DNA from: Gallionellaceae bacterium
GTDB taxonomy: Bacteria; Pseudomonadota; Gammaproteobacteria; Burkholderiales; Gallionellaceae
Direction: 5' to 3'
DNA: 16,016 bases
NCBI GenBank assembly: GCA_003151655.1
Contig: PLYB01000346.1
Coordinates: forward strand, 1 to 16,016
Made by a program: the position numbers and the translations under genes. Shown piece after piece: positions 1-6,632 of this stretch (the stretch's first letter is position 1; the number at the start of each line of letters is the position of its first letter). The notes under the pieces were generated by a model. That model did no database searches and was not told where the DNA came from. It saw nothing but the letters and a program-made list of their open reading frames with translations.

Positions 1-1487
1 GCAAAACGGCTTTCCTGGCGCATCAAGCCGTATACCCAGGCCTCTTCCAGACCATGCTCACGCAAGCGCCCCTGCATCGTTTCCCGGTAGGGTGCGGGAT
101 AGCGCAGATTAAAATCGTGCAAAGTCGCTGTGCGCTCGGCTGCCAGAATAGAACGATCATACATCTCATTCCGCTGCGCCAGCTCTGCGGCCACCAATAG
201 TTGTTTGTCGTCGAATTTGCGTATGGCCCATGCCCATTCCTTGGCCGCCTCGAAACGCAAATTCATGCGATACAAGGCAAGGGTGCGCTGGATACTTGGC
301 AGCGTTCGAATTTCATCACGCTCTTCCTGGCTGCTTTGAAATCCTACAGTGACGACGTTCACAGCGGGTGCGCCACCCAATTCTTCTGCCGCCAGTTGAC
401 CGTAAAAATTATATTCATGACTCAAATCAGTGAACAATACTTCGGCATCGGCAACTCTTCCCAGCGCTTTAAGCGCGCGCCCTTTCCAATAGCGCCACGT
501 TCCTTCATGCTGTTGCTGGGTGCTCATGGCGGTAATGCTCGCCCATACTTCATGCCAATCCTGCACACGCAAAGCAGCACGAGCGCGCCAGGCCAGTTGC
601 GTCTCATTCAAAAGCGCATCACCCGCTATCTTGTACCATTCCAATGCGCGCGGATCTTGTCTGCGCGCTGCTTCATAAGCCAGCCAACCATAGAAATAAT
701 GTTGCTCTGCTTCCGGGAAATTTGCGGCTAACTTTTCCCAGCGTGCATGGGCCAACTGGGGAAACTGCTTCGCCAAACGATGTAGTGCAAAAAGCGCAAT
801 CAAGCGCTGAGCCTCATTATTCTTATCCCATTTTGTTTTAGACAGGTAACGATCCGGATCAGCCGCGGCCTTGTCCAGCGCGGCAGCGGGTAAATCATAT
901 TTCTTGGGTAGTTTTTTTGCCAACTGCTTGGCCAGAGATACGTTGCCTGATTCCATTGCCAGACGAACGCGCGTCCAAATATCCTGTTCGTTGATAACTT
1001 TTTTTTCGATGGCAGCTTCAAACAAGGTGGCACAACTTTCCGGCTGTCCGGCACCACTAAACCACTTGGTTCGGGCTTCACGCAGCGCACCGTTTTCGTC
1101 GGTTAATTGGCGTAGCTGTAGCGCGTAGCAACTCAACTCGGCATCTTCGTTGATTAAGCGTGGATATTCCGCAGCAAACTCATCCCAGCGCTGCCGCTTG
1201 GCCATATACTTTAACCATTCGACACGGAATTGATCGATCACGGGCGTGTCGTCTGTGCGTGAAAAAAACTGTTTAATGGCTGAAGTATCTTTCTCATCCC
1301 AATGCATACGTAATTGGTAATAAGTCAGATAGGGCTCCAGTGGAGAATTTTTCAGGCGCTCGGCCAGTCGCCCAAGCTGGACGGCATCACCGTTGCGAAA
1401 CGCTTCACGTGCGGCAAGAAAATCATCATCCTGATTTGCTAACGAAACCGCCGGAATGAGAAGTAATAAGGTCAAAACGAACTTCAT
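1..1487 (-). CDS. slt: soluble lytic murein transglycosylase, partial (3' end outside window)
   Basis: This is a periplasmic lytic transglycosylase of the Slt70 family, which cleaves the MurNAc-GlcNAc bond of peptidoglycan and leaves 1,6-anhydro ends. I translated the frame by hand from the ATG at 1487 to the window edge and found it open over about 495 codons. Residues 1-17 are a signal peptide (MKFVLTLLLL core, likely cut after SLA). Then comes a long helical superhelix typical of the Slt U-domain, including the segment HEYNFYGQLAAEELG near residues 357-371. The start of the catalytic SLT domain reads YGLMRQESRF, with the probable catalytic Glu at residue 492, and the window ends just after it. 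The rest of the domain (about 130-150 residues) must lie to the left. The ATG has a GGAAG Shine-Dalgarno-like sequence 7 bases upstream. The family call is firm. The symbol follows the Slt70 architecture, as distinct from the shorter MltC/E types. Confidence 0.9.
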   Translation of the reverse strand, partial: MKFVLTLLLLIPAVSLANQDDDFLAAREAFRNGDAVQLGRLAERLKNSPLEPYLTYYQLRMHWDEKDTSAIKQFFSRTDDTPVIDQFRVEWLKYMAKRQRWDEFAAEYPRLINEDAELSCYALQLRQLTDENGALREARTKWFSGAGQPESCATLFEAAIEKKVINEQDIWTRVRLAMESGNVSLAKQLAKKLPKKYDLPAAALDKAAADPDRYLSKTKWDKNNEAQRLIALFALHRLAKQFPQLAHARWEKLAANFPEAEQHYFYGWLAYEAARRQDPRALEWYKIAGDALLNETQLAWRARAALRVQDWHEVWASITAMSTQQQHEGTWRYWKGRALKALGRVADAEVLFTDLSHEYNFYGQLAAEELGGAPAVNVVTVGFQSSQEERDEIRTLPSIQRTLALYRMNLRFEAAKEWAWAIRKFDDKQLLVAAELAQRNEMYDRSILAAERTATLHDFNLRYPAPYRETMQGRLREHGLEEAWVYGLMRQESRF

Positions 1488-1604
1488 GGGAATGCTTCCA
1501 GATCAAACTAGCGCAAGCATAACACATGCTCTGAACCACCATCCTGCAGGATGCGACAGTAGCGTCGTGTATGGGCTTGCTTGGCTAGTCCAATAGCAGC
1601 TTTT

Positions 1605-2288
1605 TTATTTTTTATTGAATTTATCTATTGCATCCTTCAAAACCTGGCCTTGTGGGCCCGACTTTTTTTCATGCGGGGTCGGAACAGTCGAAGCGCCGGA
1701 AGAACTAGAAGTTCCGTGTACCTTTGGAGGAATATGTGTGCTCGGAACAACCGGCTGCTTACTTGGAGCAACTGCTTTGCTTGAAGCAACCGGGGCAACT
1801 GCGGAAGTCGGTGCAGTCGAAGCTGGCAAAACAGATGAACCGTCTGGATCTTGGCGTAATTGAGCTTCCAGTGTAGGTGATATTTTCAACTTCACTTGTA
1901 TCGGCGTTATATTTTGTACAATTCTTGCCAGTAATTTTTCTTGTTTTTTTCGCTCTTCTTCCTGCACATTTTCTTGTACACTTTTTTCATGTGCCAAGGC
2001 AATTTTGAGTTTGTCCAGCTCGGCTTTAGTTGCAGCCAGGCTTGCATTTATGTTTTCGATTTTTGTTGCGGATTTGCTTAGTTGGCTTTCACCGGAATGA
2101 GTGCCCATCATGGCAAACACGGCAACGCCTAATGCCGCAATAGCTATGACCGGTGTCAGCCCTAGCAAAATGTAGTGTCCTATAACCTTTATCTTTGATT
2201 TCGGAGCTGGCGGAACAGCGTTACCGTCGCCCTCGTCTGCATGTTTTGAGCTTGCGCCTTTATCCCCACTTGCCGGATGAGTAGCCAT
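1605..2288 (-). CDS. single-pass membrane protein with coiled coil, unknown function
   Basis: I do not recognise this 227-residue protein. Residues 1-35 are polar and probably cytoplasmic. Residues 37-62 form one strong transmembrane helix (IGHYILLGLTPVIAIAALGV core). Residues 68-125 are Lys/Glu/Gln-rich with heptad-like spacing and are a likely coiled coil. Residues 150-215 are low-complexity Ser/Pro/Ala/Val, and the protein ends in a basic tail (DKFNKK). The layout suggests an inner-membrane anchor with an extended periplasmic arm, but no enzymatic motif is visible. The ATG is preceded by a good ribosome site (AGGAGA, 5 bases before). The gene is co-directional with slt, whose start lies 117 bases downstream of this stop, so co-transcription is possible but not shown. 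The composition makes it a real gene with an unknown job. Confidence 0.75.
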   Translation of the reverse strand: MATHPASGDKGASSKHADEGDGNAVPPAPKSKIKVIGHYILLGLTPVIAIAALGVAVFAMMGTHSGESQLSKSATKIENINASLAATKAELDKLKIALAHEKSVQENVQEEERKKQEKLLARIVQNITPIQVKLKISPTLEAQLRQDPDGSSVLPASTAPTSAVAPVASSKAVAPSKQPVVPSTHIPPKVHGTSSSSGASTVPTPHEKKSGPQGQVLKDAIDKFNKK

Positions 2289-2367
2289 AATCTTCTCCTA
2301 AACAATTAATGTTATATCCAAGCCCGGTCGAAGCACTGACTTCGCCGTATAAAACTCATTAACCCAC

Positions 2368-2389
2368 GTTAGCAGTGTATCACTCTAAC
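2368..2389. promoter_or_regulatory. interrupted dyad, possible operator or hairpin
   Basis: The arms GTTAG/CTAAC and inner GTG/CAC pair around a three-base centre, with a small 2x1 internal mismatch. It lies 80 bases upstream of the ATG at 2288 and over 300 bases upstream of the PilZ gene. There is no T-run on either side, so a terminator is unlikely. It could be a repressor site for the minus-strand gene, or chance. Confidence 0.25.
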
Positions 2390-2578
2390 AGTCACGGCAA
2401 GTGTGCCGCCTCATATTCCGAAAAACTTTTGGCCAAGTACCCGAACGAAATTCGTAATGCCCGCTCCCCTCACCTCGTCCCCGGAGTGAGAAGGGCGAAC
2501 AAATCGCTACGCGAGTTCACGATATTCTCTTAAATTTAATTACTGCTGAATATTTTACTTCAAATGAAGTTTGTTAAC

Positions 2579-2584
2579 TATAAT
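2579..2584 (+). promoter_or_regulatory. candidate sigma-70 -10 hexamer
   Basis: This is a perfect TATAAT in an AT-rich stretch, 130 bases upstream of the PilZ gene. The best -35 is a weak TTTACT at 2554-2559, with a spacer of 19 bases, longer than ideal. No flagellar sigma-28 signature was seen nearby. It is the only promoter-like element I can point to for the PilZ gene. Confidence 0.3.
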
Positions 2585-2714
2585 TGCACCGACTCCTGCT
2601 CAAGCAAGACAGACGCTTATTCACAACGATAATCGGAGTGATGGAATTGAGCCGTGCACGTTTTAAAATCAGGGCTGGCCATTTGTCATGCCCGCTTGAT
2701 TAGCGATTGCAAAT

Positions 2715-3620
2715 ATGAGCCTTATCCCAGTCAACAGCAATGACATAGTCGTCGGTAGGCCGATACCGTGGACGCTATACAATGAACATTACACGTTGCT
2801 CTTAAGCGACGGGGAAGTTGTTCGTGACGAAAAACACCGCAATGAACTCCTGAGCAACGGTGCTTATCGCGAACTCTCGTGGGAAACATCCAGCACTATT
2901 GACACGACCCCCTATCCCGCCGAGGTCGAGAAATCGGATGCCACTTTTACCTTCGAGGACATTCGACTGAAAGTGGAAGACCGTTTGCAACTCGAACCCC
3001 AATCGCAGCCTGGCCACGAACGATTTTCAGTCAAGGTAATCGGTTTCCTAAAAGGTGTCAGCCTGCTTGTTACTGCACCAATCGGCTCCGATGGCCTGCG
3101 GGTACTACTCAAAGAGAACGATAAAGTTGTTTTGCGTTCCTTCTCCGGAGTAAATGCTTTTGCCTTCATCAGTACCGTAACTCGAATTTTCACCATTCCT
3201 TACGCGTATATGCATTTGTCATTCCCGGACTCCGTACAAGGCATCAAGATTCGCAGTACTCCGCGAATCAAAAGCAACATTGTCGCGACAGTGCAAAAAA
3301 GCTCCGATACTTCAACACAAATCTCCGCTGTTATTTCCGACATTAATACCAACGGCGCATCACTCGTGTCCAAGCAGCCTCTTGGCAATACGGGGGATAA
3401 TCTCCATATGAACTTCCGGGTGCATTTGCACAATGTTGAAGCGTTTCTATCGGTTAATGGCATCATTCGTACTGTGACTCATGATGACGAGCCCGATGCA
3501 AAAAAAAATGGCCTGACCCGCCACGGCATCGAATTTCAGGATACTCAACCGAGCGACTATGTCGTCCTGCAAAGTTTGATTTATCAGCAGATGATTGAGA
3601 ATCCACACAGGGTGATGTAG
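2715..3620 (+). CDS. YcgR-like flagellar brake protein with PilZ domain
   Basis: This is a 301-residue c-di-GMP effector. Residues 85-165 match the YcgR N-terminal domain (FLKGVSLLVTAPIG, then VVLRSFSGVNAFAF). Residues 178-290 are the PilZ domain, with the ligand-binding RxxxR at R180-R184 (RSTPR) and a second motif at 209-214 that reads DINTNG where the family usually has D/N-x-S-x-x-G. Residues 10-55 form a further N-terminal segment (VGRPIPWTLYNEHYTLLLSD) like short modules found ahead of betaproteobacterial PilZ and HD-GYP proteins. By family, YcgR proteins bind c-di-GMP and slow the flagellar motor at the switch. No flagellar gene is present here, so the target is inferred. The ATG lacks a clear Shine-Dalgarno sequence. 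Upstream in-frame ATGs run into stops, so this start is the only reasonable one. The gene is monocistronic and converges on the next gene with a 30-base gap. Confidence 0.85.
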   Translation: MSLIPVNSNDIVVGRPIPWTLYNEHYTLLLSDGEVVRDEKHRNELLSNGAYRELSWETSSTIDTTPYPAEVEKSDATFTFEDIRLKVEDRLQLEPQSQPGHERFSVKVIGFLKGVSLLVTAPIGSDGLRVLLKENDKVVLRSFSGVNAFAFISTVTRIFTIPYAYMHLSFPDSVQGIKIRSTPRIKSNIVATVQKSSDTSTQISAVISDINTNGASLVSKQPLGNTGDNLHMNFRVHLHNVEAFLSVNGIIRTVTHDDEPDAKKNGLTRHGIEFQDTQPSDYVVLQSLIYQQMIENPHRVM

Positions 3621-3650
3621 CCGCTGCGACTACAGGGCAGTAAAATTCAA

Positions 3651-3878
3651 TCAATACCGGCGGCAAGCTGACATTACCTGTAAAAAAGCTTCAACATCAA
3701 TTTCCGCCAAGCTTGCTGGCAATGCTGTCGGTGTTTTTGCCGTTGTTGCTTCGTAATGTTGCATAGCCAATTGCAATGGCAGATTCCTGCCCGCGCACAT
3801 CGCGTCATCTCTGTACTCGATTTCTGTCCCGGATATTTCCTCGACAACGTAGCTGCTCATATTCATCACGATAGACAT
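3651..3878 (-). CDS. small unknown protein, 75 residues
   Basis: I do not recognise this protein. The frame is open further upstream to 3896, but the start at 3878 (MSIVMNMSSYVVEE) is chosen because a near-perfect AGGAGG lies 6 bases before it. That strong ribosome site is the best evidence that the gene is real. The product is small, without a signal peptide or membrane helix. It has an acidic first half (EEISGTEIEYRDD) and an amphipathic end (LAEIDVEAFLQVM) finishing in CRRY. Two Cys residues are far apart and form no metal motif. It converges on the PilZ gene and stands apart from the kinase gene at 4105-5169, so it is probably its own transcript. Confidence 0.6.
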   Translation of the reverse strand: MSIVMNMSSYVVEEISGTEIEYRDDAMCAGRNLPLQLAMQHYEATTAKTPTALPASLAEIDVEAFLQVMSACRRY

Positions 3879-4104
3879 GGCACACCTCCTAGTCATTTAC
3901 TGTTTTGCCTCTATGTATTGAGTATCGGCAGAAATAGTGAAAGACTTAGCCTCAATGTTCTCATTCGTTAAAAATGTGAAATTCCCTTGGTTGTGAAAGG
4001 AGAATAGTGAAGGGGGAAGGAAAAACCCATACCCGTACCTCGGAGTGGAGATTTCCCCTTTTATCTTATCCCTTATTTATCGATAAATTTAATTTTCAAG
4101 TTCG

Positions 4105-5169
4105 CTAAAGGTTAGCCTCTAACAGTGGCAAATGAATGGTGAAGCAAACACCGTTTCCGGGGTTGGAAAACACATCCAGATACCCGCCCAGCGCACTGAT
4201 TTCACTTCGTACCACATCGAGCCCGACACCGCGTCCGGCAATCTCCGTCACTTCTTGCGCGGTCGAAATGCCAGGCTTGAAAATGAGTTCGATCGCCTGT
4301 TCTGTGCTTATCGTTTCACCTTCGCGCAACAAGCCCAGCGCCAAAGCTTTCTGCTGTAGTCGCACCATGTCCAAACCCGCACCATCGTCGCGCAACTCAA
4401 ACACGGCTTCATTGTTTTCATGTCGCAGTGACAAATAAATCTCGCCGATAGCCGGCTTTCCTGCACGCTCCCGTCGCTCAGGGGCTTCGAGGCCGTGAAC
4501 CATGGCATTGCGCAACAGATGCTCAAAAGGTGCCGTCATTTTATCCAGCATGTTCCGATCCAGCTCTATGCCCGTACCGGATAGCTCAAGATTGGCGCGT
4601 TTGTTCAACTCCTTGCCTGTTTGCCGCACGATGCGATACAGGCGCTCGCTGATGCTGGAAAACGGCACCGTACGCGAGCGTGTCGTATTAATGTCCATAG
4701 AAGTCGCCATCTCTCCCGTTTTGATTGCATCAGCAATCGTGGCTTTGACGTTGCCTCCTCGCAACGCTTCGATCAAGTTGCAAATGGTGTCAAAATCGCT
4801 GTCCAGCACGCCCCGATGCTCGGCTTGATCGGGGCTCTGCATGGCGAACTGCACACAATCTTCCATACTGTGGGCCAATTCACCGATGCGCATTGCGCCT
4901 GACATACGTGCACTACCCTTAACCGTGTGCAGCAACCGGGCTACCTTAAGCAGTTGCTGCTCATTGTCGGGATGCTCATGCCATGCGCGCAATCCCTCGC
5001 CGATCTTTGGCAACAGCTCATCCGCTTCTGCTATCAATATAGGCAGCAACTGTTCATCGACCTCATCGCAAACTTGCGGCTTCTGCGCTTGAGCTGCCGC
5101 TTGCCCAGTGCCGCTTTCACCATGTTCGCCGAGCTTCGAACAGCAAGGCCAGTTAAGTTTGCATGCCAT
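4105..5169 (-). CDS. reduced ChpA/CheA-type histidine kinase: Hpt plus ATPase only
   Basis: This 354-residue protein resembles an internal piece of ChpA/PilL, the hybrid kinase of type IV pilus chemosensory systems. Residues 36-135 are an Hpt domain with phospho-acceptor H81 in LLHTVKGSARM. Residues 162-350 are the CheA-type ATPase region: TRSRTVPFSSISERLYRIV, the N-box HLLRNAMVHGLE (N221), G1 DDGAGLD (261-267) and G2 GRGVGLD (312-318). Catalytic motifs look intact. The helical dimerisation domain that normally separates these parts is missing; only about 25 residues lie between them. The protein stops at the end of the ATPase fold, with no CheW-like or receiver domain. The start at 5169 is chosen because it lies two bases after the trkH stop, which implies translational coupling. 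An in-frame ATG at 5259 would overlap trkH out of frame. The N-terminus is unusual (MACKLNWPCC). It could be a decayed remnant, but the frame is clean. Confidence 0.75.
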   Translation of the reverse strand: MACKLNWPCCSKLGEHGESGTGQAAAQAQKPQVCDEVDEQLLPILIAEADELLPKIGEGLRAWHEHPDNEQQLLKVARLLHTVKGSARMSGAMRIGELAHSMEDCVQFAMQSPDQAEHRGVLDSDFDTICNLIEALRGGNVKATIADAIKTGEMATSMDINTTRSRTVPFSSISERLYRIVRQTGKELNKRANLELSGTGIELDRNMLDKMTAPFEHLLRNAMVHGLEAPERRERAGKPAIGEIYLSLRHENNEAVFELRDDGAGLDMVRLQQKALALGLLREGETISTEQAIELIFKPGISTAQEVTEIAGRGVGLDVVRSEISALGGYLDVFSNPGNGVCFTIHLPLLEANL

Positions 5170-5171
5170 GG

Positions 5172-6632
5172 TTAACGCTGCCAGAAGCGCGGTGAAAACA
5201 AAATTAAAAAGGTGAATATTTCCAGCCGCCCAACCAGCATGGCAAGTGTGCATATCCATGTTTGAAAATCAGTCAGGACGGAATAATTTCCGGCCGGGCC
5301 GACCATATTCAATCCCGGCCCCGCATTATTGATGCACGCGATGATGGCCGAAAACGCCGAGATGAAATCCAGCCCGCTGATGAGCAACGCGAAGGTCAAC
5401 GTGGCAACAGTCATAAAATACAGAAAGATAAATCCCAGCACTGCAAATACGATGTTGTTGGGCACCACGCTACCACCAATTTTCATCGGATTGACCGCCG
5501 AGGGATGCAATAACTTAATGAACTCGCGCCCGGCCTGTTTGAACAAAATCATGGTGCGCACCATCTTGATTCCACCCCCGGTCGAACCGGAACTGGCGGA
5601 AACACAACTCAGCAACAGCATCCACATCGGTGCAAAAATTGGCCACTGGTTAAAATCGACGCTGGCAAAACCGCAATCCGTTGCAATCGAGACCAGATTG
5701 AAACTGGCATGCCGCAACGAGGTCAGAAAATCGGTATAGGTTCCTTTCCACCATAGAAAAAACGCGATCCCGAAACAGCTGGCAATAACCACACCCAATG
5801 TCGCCAGACCTTCTTTATCCTGCCAATATACCCGCAGTGTTCTGCCGCGCACGGCGAGAAAATGGGTGGAAAAATTCATCGCGGCCAGCAGCATAAACAC
5901 GATCAGCACAAACTCGATCAGCGGCGAATTGAAGTAGCCGACACTGGCATCGTGCGTGGAAAAGCCGCCCAGCCCCATCGTGGCAAAGGCATGGCAAATC
6001 GCGTCCAGCCAATTCATGCCGGCCAGCTTGAGCAGCAAAATACACGCCAGCGTGATCATGCAGTAGACCAGCCATAGGTTTCGTGCCGTCTCGGTAATGC
6101 GCGGAGTAAGTGCGGTGTCTTTCATCGGCCCCGGCGTTTCCGCTTTGAACAATTGTCGGCCACCGATGCCGAGTAAAGGCAAAATCGCCACCGCCAATAC
6201 GATGATGCCCATACCGCCCAACCAATTCAGTTCGTGCCGCCAGATATTAATAGCGGGCGAGAGATTATCCAGCCCCGTCAATACCGTGGCACCCGTGGTG
6301 GACAGGCCGGACATGGTTTCAAAGTAGGCATCGGTAAAAGACAGGCCATCAATAAGTAGCAACAATGGCAAAGTGGCGAAGGCGGGCATCGCTGTCCACA
6401 TCCCCACTACCAGCAAATAACCGTGGCGGATCGACAATTCACCCTTATAACGACGGGTAAACAACCACATCAATACTCCCGCCGAGAACGTCCACACCAT
6501 AGCCAACAGAAAATCATCTAATACCGAATAATCCCCATAAATCAGCGCGCAAACAACGGGCATCACATAGGCAATGCTGAACACCACCAGCAACAGTCCC
6601 AGTGCGCGAATAACGGTAAGGGCGCGTTCCAT
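5172..6632 (-). CDS. trkH: Trk system potassium uptake protein TrkH
   Basis: This is the membrane-embedded K+-translocating subunit of the Trk system, 486 residues and full length. The protein is highly hydrophobic and shows the four pore-loop repeats of the Trk/Ktr/HKT superfamily: STTGAT (111-116), TMGLGGFS (218-225), ATDCGF (317-322) and NNAGPGL (435-441). Other family hallmarks are the SGSTGGGIKMVRT segment around 348-360 and GRLE at 468-471. The third filter departs from the usual T-T-T-G pattern. The ATG follows the trkA stop directly (TAAATG), so TrkA and TrkH are translated as a coupled pair, as expected for partners in one complex. The downstream kinase gene is coupled in the same way. 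Function depends on TrkA (RCK protein, ATP/NAD(H) control). Confidence 0.95.
   Translation of the reverse strand: MERALTVIRALGLLLVVFSIAYVMPVVCALIYGDYSVLDDFLLAMVWTFSAGVLMWLFTRRYKGELSIRHGYLLVVGMWTAMPAFATLPLLLLIDGLSFTDAYFETMSGLSTTGATVLTGLDNLSPAINIWRHELNWLGGMGIIVLAVAILPLLGIGGRQLFKAETPGPMKDTALTPRITETARNLWLVYCMITLACILLLKLAGMNWLDAICHAFATMGLGGFSTHDASVGYFNSPLIEFVLIVFMLLAAMNFSTHFLAVRGRTLRVYWQDKEGLATLGVVIASCFGIAFFLWWKGTYTDFLTSLRHASFNLVSIATDCGFASVDFNQWPIFAPMWMLLLSCVSASSGSTGGGIKMVRTMILFKQAGREFIKLLHPSAVNPMKIGGSVVPNNIVFAVLGFIFLYFMTVATLTFALLISGLDFISAFSAIIACINNAGPGLNMVGPAGNYSVLTDFQTWICTLAMLVGRLEIFTFLILFSPRFWQR

Larger units (their letters stand above)
2289..2714. other. 426-bp gene-free stretch between divergent genes
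   Basis: No convincing coding frame lies here. It must carry the promoters of the minus-strand gene ending at 1605 and of the plus-strand PilZ gene at 2715. I can see three things in it: an interrupted dyad at 2368-2389, a degenerate copy of a CCCTCACC-type intergenic repeat at about 2464-2495, and an AT-rich stretch at 2521-2590 with a perfect TATAAT hexamer. I see no RNA gene. Confidence 0.6.

Noticed and set aside
201..731. 176-codon plus-strand open frame
   Set aside because: It lies antisense to the slt gene, whose full translation shows family motifs. It has no ribosome site or recognisable product.
800..1090. Possible frameshift of slt, since another minus frame is open here
   Set aside because: Codon-by-codon translation of the slt frame through this stretch is uninterrupted and protein-like.
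1540..1553. Perfect 14-bp palindrome (CATCCTGCAGGATG) between slt and the preceding gene
   Set aside because: It has no loop or T-run, so it is not a terminator; its size allows chance, and no regulator is suggested.
4075..4088. Perfect palindrome ATTTATCGATAAAT just after the ChpA-like gene
   Set aside because: The stem is AT-rich with no loop and no following T-run; termination there would be weak and cannot be supported.
5815..6225. 136-codon minus-strand frame within trkH
   Set aside because: It is an out-of-frame shadow of trkH with His/Arg-rich composition typical of frame-shifted membrane-protein codons.
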